61,507 nucleotides of DNA from an uncultured Microbulbifer sp. Its GTDB lineage: Bacteria > Pseudomonadota > Gammaproteobacteria > Pseudomonadales > Cellvibrionaceae. The notes below the pieces were generated by a model that saw nothing but the letters and a program-made list of their open reading frames with translations, made no database searches and had not been told where the DNA came from. Numbering within the stretch: the first letter of the stretch is position 1; each line of letters opens with the position of its first letter. The DNA is taken from positions 1 through 61,507 of the forward strand of contig NZ_CANMKV010000026.1 of the NCBI RefSeq assembly GCF_947498635.1. Direction: 5' to 3'. This document shows, piece after piece, positions 38,179 through 48,593 of the stretch. The position numbers were made by a program, and so were the translations under genes.

Positions 38179-40437
38179 TTACCCCTTCGCCCGAATTTCC
38201 CAAACATTATGAATTTTGGGGTTGCGCTGAAAGTCTTTATCCAATAATGACAACTGCTGTACGGAAAATGCTTCGGCAACGGACTGATCCATTTTGAAGC
38301 TACGCAGGTTATTGGAAAAAATAAGGGTCCCTCGCGGTGTGAGTAGAGACATGCACTGAGAAATCAAACTATTGTGGTCGCGCTGAATATCCAGCACCCC
38401 ACGCATTTTGGCCGAATTCGAAAAGCTCGGGGGATCAAGGAAAATCAAGTCGTAATGTCCCTTGCGGTTTTGCTGAGCCGACTCCAGCCACTGCAAGCAA
38501 TCCGCCTCCACGAGCTGGTGCTGATAGGGGTTCATATCATTCGCACGGAAATTTCGCGCAGCCCAGGATTGATATGTCCGGGACATATCCACACTGATAC
38601 TCTGCGCACAGCCTCCCAAAGCCGCCTGGACCGTGGCGCTTGCGGTATAACAAAACAAATTGAGAAACTTTTTCCCGGAGGCCAGTTCACGTAGGTATTT
38701 CCTTACGGGACGATGGTCGAGGAACAGGCCGCTATCGAGATAACTCCACAAATCCACCTCCAGCTCTGCACCAAACTCTCGCACCTGCAAGGTCGATCCT
38801 GCCTCAGCCTGTTTTTGGTACTGACCAGCCCCTTTTGGGCCACTTTTGTGGCTGTGACGACGGCGCTCTTTAATACTGACCCTGCTTCTCGGTAGATCCA
38901 GTACTGATTGCACCGCGCGAAGCAGGTCCCTCAAACGGTTGCGCGCTTTGCCTTCATCAATACTGGCCGGTGGGCGATACTCCTGCAGGTGAGCGTATAA
39001 AACCCCCTCCTGGGTCTTGTATAAATCTACCGCAGCGGCGTACTCAGGCAGGTCAGCATCGTAGAGACGGTAACAGTCAATACCGTTTCTAGCGGCCCAC
39101 TTTCCTGTAGTGCGCAGGTTTTTACGCAAGCGGTTGGCCACCATTTCTACCTCGGGAGAGAGCTTTCGCTCCCTCTCAGAGTCGTCGCCTCGCTCACTGT
39201 GCTCACGCACCTCAAATAGCAGTAGCTGACTGGGAATGGTACCGTTGTACAGCTGGTAATGCTTATGGGAACGCAACCCGGTGGAGTAACCCAGCTCGGG
39301 GTTGCCGGTAAAAATACCCACCTGCCAGCCGGGGAACTCCGCCTTCAGCTGGCGCCCAAGTTCCGCATATGTTTCGCGCAACGCTTCCTGCTCCCCGAGG
39401 CGCTCACCGTAAGGCGGGTTGCTCAGCACCAAGCCGACCTTAACCTCCCGATGACTTGGCACCTTGAAGGCATTAACAGGCCTGCAGCTGACCCGAACCT
39501 GGCGCTCCAGTCCCGCTCTGGCAATATTGGCCTCGGCAGCAAACAGCACCTTGGCATCGGCATCGTAACCGCGAATTTCGGGAAGCGACAATGCTAAGCC
39601 CGCAGCACGACGCTGCAGGGCCTCTTCGCGAAGCTCATTCCAAATATCGTTCTGGTGATTGAGCCAGCGCTCAAAGCCAAAGCTCTCACGGAATAGGCCC
39701 GGTGCGATATCTGCCGCCATCATGGCCGCCTCAATCAAAATGGTGCCCGAACCACACATGGGGTCCAGGAGGGCACCGCCTTCCGCCGCAATCTGCGGCC
39801 AACGGGAGCGCATTAGGAGCGCTGCCGCCAAGTTCTCTTTTAGCGGTGCTACACCGACATGGGTTCTATATCCTCGCTTATGTAAACTTTCACCGCTGAG
39901 GTCTATGGCGATATCCAGGCGGTCCCGATGGAGTCGCAGAGCGACAGTCAGATCAGGATTGTGCTTTTCTATACTGGGTCTCTCCCCAGTCTGCTGGCGC
40001 AAACGGTCTACGATGGCATCTTTTGTCTTTTGCGCACCGAACTGACTATTACGAATTTCTCGGTTCGTTCCTGAAAACTGCAACCACAGCTTTCCCGAGG
40101 GCCCGATATGCGCCTCCCAGGGCTGTTCGGAAACGGCTCGATAGAGATCTTCCGCACCGTCGATACGCACCTGGTCGAGTTGTAGGAGGATTCGGTTGGC
40201 CAAGCGGCTCCAGAGGCAGCAGCGATACGCGACTTTCAGTGAACCAGAAAAAGAGATCGCCGCGGGTTGCTCCCGCAGAATATTGGCGCCCAGTGACTTC
40301 AGCTCTCCTGCGAGCAGGTTCTCCAGTCCCCTAGGGCAAGTCGCGGTGAACGTAAATTCTTCTATATGTGAGTCGGTCAAAACTTTTACTCGATGAACCC
40401 CATTCGGCGGGGTGAATTTAGCGCCTATTGGCGCCAT
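38179..40437 (-). CDS. rlmL: Bifunctional 23S rRNA methyltransferase RlmKL
   Basis: Fused enzyme of about 750 aa that makes m2G2445 (RlmL half) and m7G2069 (RlmK half) in 23S rRNA. The N-terminal THUMP region is followed by the first Rossmann methyltransferase with DPMCGSGTILIEAA and SNPPYGERLG. A second methyltransferase has NLFCYTASATVQAALGG and FLDPPSFSNS. Residues 1-20 of the longest frame are not typical; a TTG about 20 codons in (before TDSHIEEFTFTATC) would match the E. coli start better, with a weak AGT-type ribosome site. Start uncertain; identity firm. Confidence 0.95.
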   Translation of the reverse strand: MAPIGAKFTPPNGVHRVKVLTDSHIEEFTFTATCPRGLENLLAGELKSLGANILREQPAAISFSGSLKVAYRCCLWSRLANRILLQLDQVRIDGAEDLYRAVSEQPWEAHIGPSGKLWLQFSGTNREIRNSQFGAQKTKDAIVDRLRQQTGERPSIEKHNPDLTVALRLHRDRLDIAIDLSGESLHKRGYRTHVGVAPLKENLAAALLMRSRWPQIAAEGGALLDPMCGSGTILIEAAMMAADIAPGLFRESFGFERWLNHQNDIWNELREEALQRRAAGLALSLPEIRGYDADAKVLFAAEANIARAGLERQVRVSCRPVNAFKVPSHREVKVGLVLSNPPYGERLGEQEALRETYAELGRQLKAEFPGWQVGIFTGNPELGYSTGLRSHKHYQLYNGTIPSQLLLFEVREHSERGDDSERERKLSPEVEMVANRLRKNLRTTGKWAARNGIDCYRLYDADLPEYAAAVDLYKTQEGVLYAHLQEYRPPASIDEGKARNRLRDLLRAVQSVLDLPRSRVSIKERRRHSHKSGPKGAGQYQKQAEAGSTLQVREFGAELEVDLWSYLDSGLFLDHRPVRKYLRELASGKKFLNLFCYTASATVQAALGGCAQSISVDMSRTYQSWAARNFRANDMNPYQHQLVEADCLQWLESAQQNRKGHYDLIFLDPPSFSNSAKMRGVLDIQRDHNSLISQCMSLLTPRGTLIFSNNLRSFKMDQSVAEAFSVQQLSLLDKDFQRNPKIHNVWEIRAKG

Positions 40438-40841
40438 TTAGAATAGTAGGTGATCGGTCAAAGGTGCCGGTATGTAGTATCCACTTCCTCTGACCAACCT
40501 TATTTGGCGCGATTATCCCATTTTGTAGCGGCTGAGCCTATGACAGACAGCTTCGGGGCTGTCTCAATAGTCATCTCCATTGCTCTCTTGGCATCCAGTA
40601 ACGATGCCCCATAAGGCCACCTAATAAGAACTGGCGAGAGGTCCCAGACATTGCCCAGCCCAGCTTTTTCCGATTCCCTTCAACCCACCATATTCTTGCA
40701 ATGTGAGGATGCGAAGGGAGTCAAGCAGCTGCCCGCGGAAAAGATTCGCTAAGCTTTAGTTGTCGATGCAACAAAATCGTAATAAAGCATCCAACGGGCC
40801 GCGCAGCAGTCCGTAAATCTACAAGCGGAGGTGCCGTATAG
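40438..40841 (+). other. Region between rlmKL and rmf with a hairpin
   Basis: About 400 bp without a gene. AGACAGC / GCTGTCT (40545-40564) forms a 7-bp stem with a 6-nt TTCGGG loop, extended weakly by CTAT / ATAG. It could lie in a long rmf leader or belong to a separate small RNA; no T-tract follows. Confidence 0.4.
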
Positions 40842-41093
40842 ATGAAACGCCAAAAACGCAATCACGCCGATAGGGCCTTTTACAAAGGATATCTTGCAGC
40901 CTTGAACAATAAGTCTATTGATAGCTGCCCCTTTGTGGAAAGTGACCCTCACCAGGAGTGGGTAAACGGCTGGCGTGAAGGGCGGGAAGACTACTGGAAT
41001 GGCTTTGACAGGACCACCAAGGCGCAAAAACTGGAAATTTATGGCGCCATTTCTACCGATATTCAGTACCCAGACGGCTGGAGTACCATTTAG
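40842..41093 (+). CDS. rmf: Ribosome modulation factor, extended form
   Basis: Small basic protein that pairs 70S ribosomes into inactive 100S dimers in stationary phase. The N-terminal half matches Rmf: MKRQKR start, then RAFYKGYLAAL, CPFVE and WVNGWREGRED. It has 83 aa, against 55 in E. coli and about 70 in pseudomonads, with an extra acidic, aromatic tail from about residue 52 (ending GWSTI). GGAGGT lies 9 nt before the ATG. It stands between rlmKL and pyrD as in Pseudomonas. Confidence 0.9.
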   Translation: MKRQKRNHADRAFYKGYLAALNNKSIDSCPFVESDPHQEWVNGWREGREDYWNGFDRTTKAQKLEIYGAISTDIQYPDGWSTI

Positions 41094-41147
41094 TCAAAAG
41101 GGGTGATGCCGTAAAACCTGCATCTTTTTAAGGCCACCACGATCAAA

Positions 41148-41166
41148 GCGCGCCTTAACGGCGCGC
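41148..41166. terminator. Hairpin between rmf and pyrD
   Basis: GCGCGCC / GGCGCGC is a perfect 7-bp GC stem with a 5-nt loop. On the minus strand TTTG follows, so it may end pyrD; it also sits just beyond rmf on the plus strand. T-tract is weak. Confidence 0.5.
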
Positions 41167-41201
41167 AAAGCCCGAGGATTCTACCAGGCAACTTTATCTC
41201 T

Positions 41202-42239
41202 TTATTTACTCGCGCTGCGTCGGCGCTCCAAAGCAATTGCTTCCACAGCTTCACGAATCAGTTGGGGCCCGCGGTAAATAAACCCGGTATAAACCTGAAC
41301 AGCCGTTGCTCCGGCGCGAATCTTTTCAGCGGCGCTATCGCCCTCAAAGATACCACCCACGCCAATAATGGGGACCTGCTTACCAAGAACCTTTGATAAT
41401 TGTGCGATAACCTCTGTAGAGCGCTGCTGAAGCGGCTTGCCACTGAGCCCACCCTCTTCACGACCATGGGGCAAATTGGCCACTGAGGACTTGTCGATCG
41501 TCGTATTTGTGGCGATAACGCCATCTATACTGTACTCACAGAGCGCTTCGGCAATCTGCTCAATAGCCTCTCCCGCTATATCTGGAGCAATTTTCACCGC
41601 AACCGGCACGTAACGATCGTTCTTTTGCGCAAGCTCTGCCTGCTTGTCCTTGATACGACAAAGGAGCCTGTTCAGGCTCTCACCGAACTGCAGGTCCCGC
41701 AGCCCCTTGGTGTTGGGCGATGAGACATTGGCAGTAATGTAATCGGCATAGGGATAGACTTTTTCCATGCACAAACAGTAATCGTCAGCCGCGCGCTCTA
41801 CGGGCGTATCAAAATTTTTGCCAACATTGATACCCAAGACCCCCTTATAGCGGCGATGCTTCACCCTTTGAACCAAGTAATCAACCCCCAGGTTATTGAA
41901 TCCCATACGGTTGATAATGGCCTCAGCTTCCTCCACACGAAATAGGCGCGGCAACGGATTTCCCGGCTGCGGGCGAGGGGTCACGGTACCCACCTCCACA
42001 AAGCCAAAGCCCAGGGTACCCAAACCGTTAAACGCCTGGGCATTCTTATCGAGCCCCGCTGCCAAACCAACCGGGTTCGGCAGGGTCAGCCCCATCAATT
42101 CTACCGGGTCATGCGTGACGGATTTTTTGAAAAAAGACATCAGGCCGAGGCGTTCGGCGGCACCAATTGCGTCCAAAGAGAGGTGGTGAGCTCGCTCGGG
42201 ATCGAGCGCAAATAGGGCTTTACGCAGAGTTGAATACAT
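41202..42239 (-). CDS. pyrD: Dihydroorotate dehydrogenase (quinone), class 2
   Basis: FMN enzyme of 345 aa that oxidises dihydroorotate to orotate in pyrimidine synthesis and passes electrons to quinone. The N-terminal amphipathic helix ([22 protein letters not shown]) binds the membrane and defines class 2. Active-site segments [20 protein letters not shown] and [13 protein letters not shown] with the catalytic Ser are visible. Near the C-terminus come ATNTT and IGVGGI. The longest frame is 14 codons longer; the ATG at 42239 follows AAGGA by 6 nt and matches the family. Confidence 0.96.
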   Translation of the reverse strand: MYSTLRKALFALDPERAHHLSLDAIGAAERLGLMSFFKKSVTHDPVELMGLTLPNPVGLAAGLDKNAQAFNGLGTLGFGFVEVGTVTPRPQPGNPLPRLFRVEEAEAIINRMGFNNLGVDYLVQRVKHRRYKGVLGINVGKNFDTPVERAADDYCLCMEKVYPYADYITANVSSPNTKGLRDLQFGESLNRLLCRIKDKQAELAQKNDRYVPVAVKIAPDIAGEAIEQIAEALCEYSIDGVIATNTTIDKSSVANLPHGREEGGLSGKPLQQRSTEVIAQLSKVLGKQVPIIGVGGIFEGDSAAEKIRAGATAVQVYTGFIYRGPQLIREAVEAIALERRRSASK

Positions 42240-42389
42240 ACCTTTCCTTACGTGGGAGCAGAATCCGCTCGCCCGGTACAAACGTGCGGATATCGTGGTT
42301 CAATGTGGCCCGTGAAGTAGTGACGCGGATTCGCAAATCTGCGTATATTTCACGGGCTCGCGCCGGTCTCTTCCCGGCACATTAACGGC

Positions 42390-45300
42390 CTATTCTGCCA
42401 GGGACTCGCGGTCTGCTGTGGCGTGGGCAAGATACATCAACTCACGCAACGCAACAGTAAACATCGCAAAATCACTCACAGCGGCCGCCTTCAGCTCAGC
42501 AATCATGTTATGCCAACGCTGAATAGCCGGCGCCATAATAGCGCTCCAGCGCGACATTGCACTATCTACGTCCAAATTCTCCGCACTAGAGAGGCGCAGG
42601 ATATTTACCGCCAGAGTGGCGAGCTGGCTATCCAGGTCATCCATGCTGGTCTCGCGGGCCTGAGCCTGCCAGAAGCTATCCACCGGTAGATCCACGATCA
42701 GGTTGCCAAACCAGTGCAGGTTCAAAGCATCGGAGAGGCTGAAGTAAACTTTAGCCACCTCTTCAACCGGCCGATCACTGGCATAGGCAGACTCAGAAAT
42801 CCCAAGCGCCGAGTACAAGTAAGTTGGAGAGGCTGACAGCAATGCGACATCTTCTGGTAAGCCCGCCTCCAACAGCTTCTGGTAGCGCTGCTCCCACTCG
42901 CCCAGCGGAGCCCCACTAAGTACTTTAGGCAACGCCTTAATCACCCTTTGCACCTGGGACTGGAACAGTGCGCAATTCTGCGCGGGCTCCAAGTCACTGC
43001 GGCGATTGCGCAAGAACCAGCGCGCGGCGCGGCGAACCCGGCCAATCATAGAGTTGAGTAGCTCGGTCTGCAGCTCGGCTGGCACCTTGTAATCCAATGC
43101 GGCCAATTGCTGTTGAAATTCCACCATCTGATACACATCGCGGGCGCTGATATAAGCAGCCGCGACATCGTTGACATCGCCCCCTGTTGCACTGCTAATG
43201 CGGCTGTAGAAGGTGATCCCCATGCTGTTCACCATTTCATTGGCTACCTGGGTGGAGACAATTTGGCGCAGCAGTGGATGCTCGTATACCTGGTCCTTGT
43301 AGCGTTCAACCAATGCCGCAGGGAAGGCAGATTCGGCCGCTTCGCGCACGCGGGGGTTATTGGTAATTTCCGCCTCCTGAAGCTCTTCCTTCAGTTTTAC
43401 TTTCACATAGGAAATTAAAACCGAAAGCTCCGGTCGAGTCAGGGTTTGTCCTTTGTGCACCCGCTCAGAGATTTGCTCATTGTCAGGAATAAATTCCAAC
43501 GCCCTATTTAAGCGGCCATCGTCCTCGAGGCTGTTAATGGTGCGACGATACTCATCCAGGCGCTTTGAGACCTGATATTCAGCCACACTCAAGGCGCGGG
43601 TCTGGTCGTAGTTGTTATGCAACACCAGATCGCTCACGGAATCCGTCATGCCATGTAACAACTGGTTGCGCTGCTTCTCGGTGAGATCACCATTAGCCAC
43701 CACTTTATCGAGCAGCACCTTGATATTTACCTCGTGATCAGAGCAATCCACCCCGGCGGCATTATCAATAAAGTCGGTATTACAGCGACCACCCTTGAGG
43801 GCAAATTCAATACGCCCACGCTGGGTCATCCCCAGGTTGCCGCCCTCACCAAAAACTTTAGCGCGCAATTCAGAACCATTCACGCGCAGGTGATCGTTGG
43901 ATTTGTCTCCTACCTCACTGTCGGATTCGGTGCCGGCCTTCACATAGGTGCCAATGCCACCATTCCAAATCAAATCTACCGGCGCACGCAGTAGCGCACT
44001 AATCAGATCATTGGGCGTCAACCGGTCTTCCTTGATATCGAAAGCCGCCTTCATCTCCGGACTGATACTGATCGCTTTGACCCGGCGCTCAAAGATACCG
44101 CCCCCCTTGGAGATCAACTTGCGATCGTAATCCCGCCAGCTGGAGCGAGGCAGCTCAAAAAGTCGCTGGCGCTCTTCGAAACTGATCGCCGCATCAGGGT
44201 TCGGATCGATAAAAATATGCATATGGTTAAAGGCGGCCTTCAACTGGATGTGCTTCGAGAGCAGCATACCGTTGCCAAAGACGTCTCCCCCCATATCGCC
44301 AATACCGATTACAGAGAAGTCCTCTTTCTGAACATCCACTCCCATCTCACGGAAGTGTCTCTGCACAGATACCCAAGCCCCGCGGGCGGTAATGCCCATT
44401 TTCTTGTGGTCGTAGCCCTGACTTCCTCCCGAGGCGAAGGCATCACCCAACCAAAAGCCGTAATCCCCTGCAATACCGTTGGCGATATCCGAAAAAGTGG
44501 CCGTCCCCTTATCCGCGGCCACAACCAGGTAGGGGTCATCCTCATCTCTACGCACCACCAACTTGGGCGGGTCAATTTCACCATCTTTTAGGTTGTCGGT
44601 AATATCCAGCAACCCGCGGATAAAGGTTTTGTAACAGGCAATGCCCTCTTCCATCATGGCTTCGCGACTACCATCCACCGGGGGACGTCGTACAACAAAT
44701 CCACCCTTGGCCCCACTGGGGACAATCACCGCATTCTTCACCGCCTGGGCCTTCACCAAACCCAATACCTCAGTGCGGAAATCTTCCAGGCGATCAGACC
44801 AGCGCAGCCCGCCACGGGCCACCTTGCTGCCGCGCAGGTGTACACCCTCTACTCTTGGGGAATAAACAAAAATCTCAAATTCTGGACGCGGCTCGGGGAT
44901 ACCGGGAATATCCCGCGGGCTGAATTTGATGGAGATATAATCTTTAGGCTGCCCATCCGCTCCCGTTTGGAAGAAGTTGGTGCGCAAGGTGGCGAGGATC
45001 AACTCAAGATAACGACGCAGTACCAGGTCTTCGTTGAGGTTTTCAACCGCATCCAGGCCATCGTGAATCTTTGCGATCAAGCGCTCGACTCGGGTTTGCT
45101 CCTGCTTACCGCTACTCAGGCGCGGATCGAACAATGCGCGAAACAGCGCTACCAGGTTACGGGTAATTTCCACCTGGCTGGCTAGGGTTGCGGCAATATA
45201 ACTCTGGCTGGCACCGGACTTTGTCTGCTTCAGATAGCGGGCATAGGCGCGCAGCATGGTAACTTCACGCCAGTTCAGGCGCGCGGCCAATACCAGGCGA

Positions 45301-47312
45301 TTGAAGGCATCACTCTCCGCGGTGTGGTTCCAAATCGCCGCAAATGCATCCTGGAAAAGCCCGCGCGATGCCTGCGCATCGATTTTCGTTGGAAGACCAA
45401 ACTCCAAGTGGAACTCATGCATCCAAACATCGGTACTACCACTGGGGCGAATGGTATAGGGGAACTCTCCAATTACCCGCAGACCGAGATTCTCCAAGAC
45501 CGGTATCACATCGGAGAGGGTCAAGCCGCTGCCCCAGTTAAATACTTTGAAGCGCAAACTGCCCTGGGGCGCACCAACCGGCTGATAAAAGCTCATCGCC
45601 ACCCGATTGTTTTCGTTGAGGTCCTGAATTGCAGCCACATCCTGAACGGCAATGCGCGGTTCAAAGTCCTCCCGATAGCCCGCCGGGAAGGCGCGGCCAA
45701 AAGTTCGGAAAAGACGGTTACCCTGCTCCTCTCCGCTGCTGTCAATTAAGGATCGTTGAAAAATGTCTTCCCAGGAGCGGGTTATGTCCACAATTTGCGC
45801 CTCCAGCAGCGCTACATCGATATCGACAGGTTCATCAGCCGAAACGCGGAAAACAAAGTGCACCCGCGCGAGAATCGATTCGGAAAAATAAGTCGTAAAG
45901 TCAGACTCTTTGGCCTTAATCGCTTTGGAGATATGGGAGCAAATGACTTCGCGCACATCACTGCTAAACTGATCTCTCGGCACATACACGGTGGCGGTAA
46001 CAAACTTGCCAAAGAGATCCCTGCGCATAAACAGGCGAACATGGGCGCGCTCATTCAGGCTCAGCACCCCCATCACCACATCAAACAACTCCTGAGAGCT
46101 GCTCTGAAAAAGTTCATCGCGGGGGAACGTGTCCAGAATACGACGTAACGCCTTGCCATCATGCCCATACCCAGTCAAGCCGCTGGACTCAATAATTGAG
46201 GCCATCTTGCGCCGGATAATCGGAATCTTGGCCGGACTCTCTGTATACACCGGTGAGGTATAGAGGCCCATAAAGGCCGACTCGCCAATCACCTCGCCCT
46301 CTGCGTTGTAGCGCTTGATCATCACGTAATCTGAATAGGCACTGCGATGTACACGGGATTTCACCGACGACTTGGCAAAAGTCAGGTAGTTGGGCCCCTG
46401 GTAAAAGCGTTGCTTGCCCTCGCTGAACGAGGTTTCATTCATGGGCGCAGCAGCTTCCTCCAGCTTCTTGAAGATCCCCAGACGGCGGTTTTCAACCTCT
46501 GTGAGGATTTTCTTGTCGTCAACTTGGCTGAATTCATATTCCCGGTACCCCAGGAAGGTAAAGTTGCCATCGCGCATCCACTGCAGGAAGGCGCTGGCCT
46601 CGAGGAGATTGGTATCGTCCTCCGAGATACCCGCCTTCAGCTGCCCTTCCATCGTGCCACAGGTCTCAAGCATCGGCGCGTAGTCATCAACTACCAACTC
46701 CACATCCCCGAGCACATCCTTTAAGGCCGCACTCAGGCCCGAGGCAAAGTCGGCCGATGTATCCCGGTTGACCTCTATATAAATCAGCGCCTCACTGATG
46801 AGCTTCGATCCTTTGGCAGACTTGCTCTCCTTCGCCGTGACATGATCAAAGCTCAGACTCTGGATGGCGTCTCGAGAAGGGTGTAGGTGTTTTAATTTGC
46901 CACTGGCACTGCGCTCAAGGTGAAACACCGTACTTATTATCGAGTGGATAACAGTATTTTTCTGATTGACCTCCATTCGCACCGAGTCCACCAGAAAGGG
47001 CATATCGCGCACCAGTAACCCTATTACCGTGTGCGGACATTCCCAGCCGTCATCCTCCAGGCGTGGGTTAAAAATCCGCACCTTGGGCAAACCATCAGAG
47101 CGTTGCTGGATAAAGTTCCACCAGGAGTAAATGCAGCCGTAGACATCCACCAGGCGCCGGCCCTGCAGGTCTTCCAGCGGGTACTGGTGCAGAAACTGCT
47201 GAGCAAAGACCACAACGGGCTCGGCATCAGATGCCAACGTATCGCGAATCAGTTCACAAACCTGTGCGACCAACTCTTCACGGCTATCGGTAATCACCGT
47301 CGCCATATTCAC
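42390..47312 (-). CDS. gdhB: NAD-specific glutamate dehydrogenase, large (180 kDa) type
   Basis: Protein of 1640 aa that deaminates glutamate to 2-oxoglutarate with NAD+. The long N-terminal regulatory part includes ACT-like regions (about residues 30-500). The catalytic core lies near 780-1250 with KFSPRDIPGIPEPRPEFE, the Lys-containing PSGAKGGFVVRRPP, GIGDMGGDVFGNGM and NGGIGTYVKAG. A C-terminal helical region follows. The size matches P. aeruginosa GdhB (about 1620 aa). The GTG at 47312 sits 6 nt after GGGAGG; an ATG two codons later is the alternative. It stands alone, between pyrD and the divergent moxR operon. Confidence 0.96.
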   Translation of the reverse strand: MNMATVITDSREELVAQVCELIRDTLASDAEPVVVFAQQFLHQYPLEDLQGRRLVDVYGCIYSWWNFIQQRSDGLPKVRIFNPRLEDDGWECPHTVIGLLVRDMPFLVDSVRMEVNQKNTVIHSIISTVFHLERSASGKLKHLHPSRDAIQSLSFDHVTAKESKSAKGSKLISEALIYIEVNRDTSADFASGLSAALKDVLGDVELVVDDYAPMLETCGTMEGQLKAGISEDDTNLLEASAFLQWMRDGNFTFLGYREYEFSQVDDKKILTEVENRRLGIFKKLEEAAAPMNETSFSEGKQRFYQGPNYLTFAKSSVKSRVHRSAYSDYVMIKRYNAEGEVIGESAFMGLYTSPVYTESPAKIPIIRRKMASIIESSGLTGYGHDGKALRRILDTFPRDELFQSSSQELFDVVMGVLSLNERAHVRLFMRRDLFGKFVTATVYVPRDQFSSDVREVICSHISKAIKAKESDFTTYFSESILARVHFVFRVSADEPVDIDVALLEAQIVDITRSWEDIFQRSLIDSSGEEQGNRLFRTFGRAFPAGYREDFEPRIAVQDVAAIQDLNENNRVAMSFYQPVGAPQGSLRFKVFNWGSGLTLSDVIPVLENLGLRVIGEFPYTIRPSGSTDVWMHEFHLEFGLPTKIDAQASRGLFQDAFAAIWNHTAESDAFNRLVLAARLNWREVTMLRAYARYLKQTKSGASQSYIAATLASQVEITRNLVALFRALFDPRLSSGKQEQTRVERLIAKIHDGLDAVENLNEDLVLRRYLELILATLRTNFFQTGADGQPKDYISIKFSPRDIPGIPEPRPEFEIFVYSPRVEGVHLRGSKVARGGLRWSDRLEDFRTEVLGLVKAQAVKNAVIVPSGAKGGFVVRRPPVDGSREAMMEEGIACYKTFIRGLLDITDNLKDGEIDPPKLVVRRDEDDPYLVVAADKGTATFSDIANGIAGDYGFWLGDAFASGGSQGYDHKKMGITARGAWVSVQRHFREMGVDVQKEDFSVIGIGDMGGDVFGNGMLLSKHIQLKAAFNHMHIFIDPNPDAAISFEERQRLFELPRSSWRDYDRKLISKGGGIFERRVKAISISPEMKAAFDIKEDRLTPNDLISALLRAPVDLIWNGGIGTYVKAGTESDSEVGDKSNDHLRVNGSELRAKVFGEGGNLGMTQRGRIEFALKGGRCNTDFIDNAAGVDCSDHEVNIKVLLDKVVANGDLTEKQRNQLLHGMTDSVSDLVLHNNYDQTRALSVAEYQVSKRLDEYRRTINSLEDDGRLNRALEFIPDNEQISERVHKGQTLTRPELSVLISYVKVKLKEELQEAEITNNPRVREAAESAFPAALVERYKDQVYEHPLLRQIVSTQVANEMVNSMGITFYSRISSATGGDVNDVAAAYISARDVYQMVEFQQQLAALDYKVPAELQTELLNSMIGRVRRAARWFLRNRRSDLEPAQNCALFQSQVQRVIKALPKVLSGAPLGEWEQRYQKLLEAGLPEDVALLSASPTYLYSALGISESAYASDRPVEEVAKVYFSLSDALNLHWFGNLIVDLPVDSFWQAQARETSMDDLDSQLATLAVNILRLSSAENLDVDSAMSRWSAIMAPAIQRWHNMIAELKAAAVSDFAMFTVALRELMYLAHATADRESLAE

Positions 47313-47621
47313 GGGGAACCTCCCAATCTCATTTTTGTCACATCGAATCTAATGACAGTAGATCCGAAAAGATCGTCATCTCATCCCCTAAATACTGCAG
47401 GGACGAGTCCTAAAAATTAAACTTTCCATTAACCTTTGAAGTGGCACCAGAGCCCCTCAAAAGAATGTCGCCTATCAATGGGCGTAAGTTCGGTGGTTGC
47501 CTCTTTATTTGGTGCCGCTAAAATCAACAAGTCCCACCGCTTTGGCGGCGACTATATATAAAAGATGGTAGATAGCCACCCGTATCGACAGGTCGGGCAC
47601 ATTTATAGAAGAAGAGACGCT
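47313..47621. promoter_or_regulatory. Divergent region between gdhB and moxR
   Basis: About 310 bp, A/T-rich in the middle, expected to hold promoters of both gene sets. TATATA near 47552 lies about 70 bp before the moxR ATG. I see no clear regulator site or RNA gene. Confidence 0.35.
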
Positions 47622-48593
47622 ATGGAAGCAAAACGGAATATCAGAGATCGTATCACCGCACTGGGCGACTGGCTGGAAGAACAGATCATCGGCCAGGAGA
47701 CACTGGTTAATCGCATCTTGATTGCTCTGCTTGCCGATGGCCACCTTCTCGTGGAGGGGGCCCCAGGCCTGGCCAAAACCAAGGCGATCAAAACACTGGG
47801 CGAAGCTATTGAGGGAGACTTCCATCGAGTTCAATTCACGCCAGATCTACTGCCGGCAGATATTACCGGCACCGACATTTACCGGCCGGAAACCGGAGAG
47901 TTCCATTTTCAACCGGGACCGGTATTTCACAACCTTATCCTAGCCGATGAAATAAACCGCGCGCCCGCCAAAGTTCAATCGGCGCTGCTGGAAGCCATGG
48001 CCGAACGACAGATTAGTGTAGGTCGCAAAACCTATCCGCTGCCGCAATTATTTTTAGTGATGGCCACCCAAAACCCTATTGAGCAAGAGGGGACCTATCC
48101 TCTACCTGAAGCGCAATTGGACCGATTTCTTATGCAGGTAAATCTTGCCTACCCCGGCGCCGAGGCGGAAGCAAAAATCCTGCGCCTGGCCAGATCCGAG
48201 GCCACGCTTGGCGAAAATCGCCCTACAGAAACTATTAGCCAAGAGACGATTTTCCAGGCCCGTAATCAGATCCTGGAAATGCAAATGGTCGAGGCCGTGG
48301 AGACCTATACTGTCCAACTTATCATTGCTACGCGCGAACCGGCGAAGTATGACAGCGAGCTGGCGTCATGGCTAGATTTTGGTGCAAGCCCCCGAGCAAC
48401 AATTGCACTCGATCGCTGCTCCCGTGCACATGCCTGGCTTGAGGGCCGAGACTTCGTAACACCCGATGATGTAATGGCCGTAGCACCGGATATTTTACGT
48501 CATCGCCTGCTGCTTAGCTTTGAAGCCGAGGCGGCGGGTATCACTACAGATCAGGTGATTCAGCGCCTATTGCAACAGGTACCGACGATCTGA
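47622..48593 (+). CDS. MoxR-family AAA+ ATPase
   Basis: ATPase of 323 aa; MoxR proteins act as chaperones for von Willebrand-domain partners encoded beside them. Walker A is EGAPGLAKTKA (near residue 45), Walker B LILADEINRAP, sensor 1 MATQNPIEQEGTYPLPEAQLDRF, with a C-terminal lid. The frame extends to 47565, but the ATG at 47622, with AGAAGAGA upstream, gives the usual length. First gene of a six-gene operon; its stop overlaps the next start (TGATG). Confidence 0.93.
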   Translation: MEAKRNIRDRITALGDWLEEQIIGQETLVNRILIALLADGHLLVEGAPGLAKTKAIKTLGEAIEGDFHRVQFTPDLLPADITGTDIYRPETGEFHFQPGPVFHNLILADEINRAPAKVQSALLEAMAERQISVGRKTYPLPQLFLVMATQNPIEQEGTYPLPEAQLDRFLMQVNLAYPGAEAEAKILRLARSEATLGENRPTETISQETIFQARNQILEMQMVEAVETYTVQLIIATREPAKYDSELASWLDFGASPRATIALDRCSRAHAWLEGRDFVTPDDVMAVAPDILRHRLLLSFEAEAAGITTDQVIQRLLQQVPTI

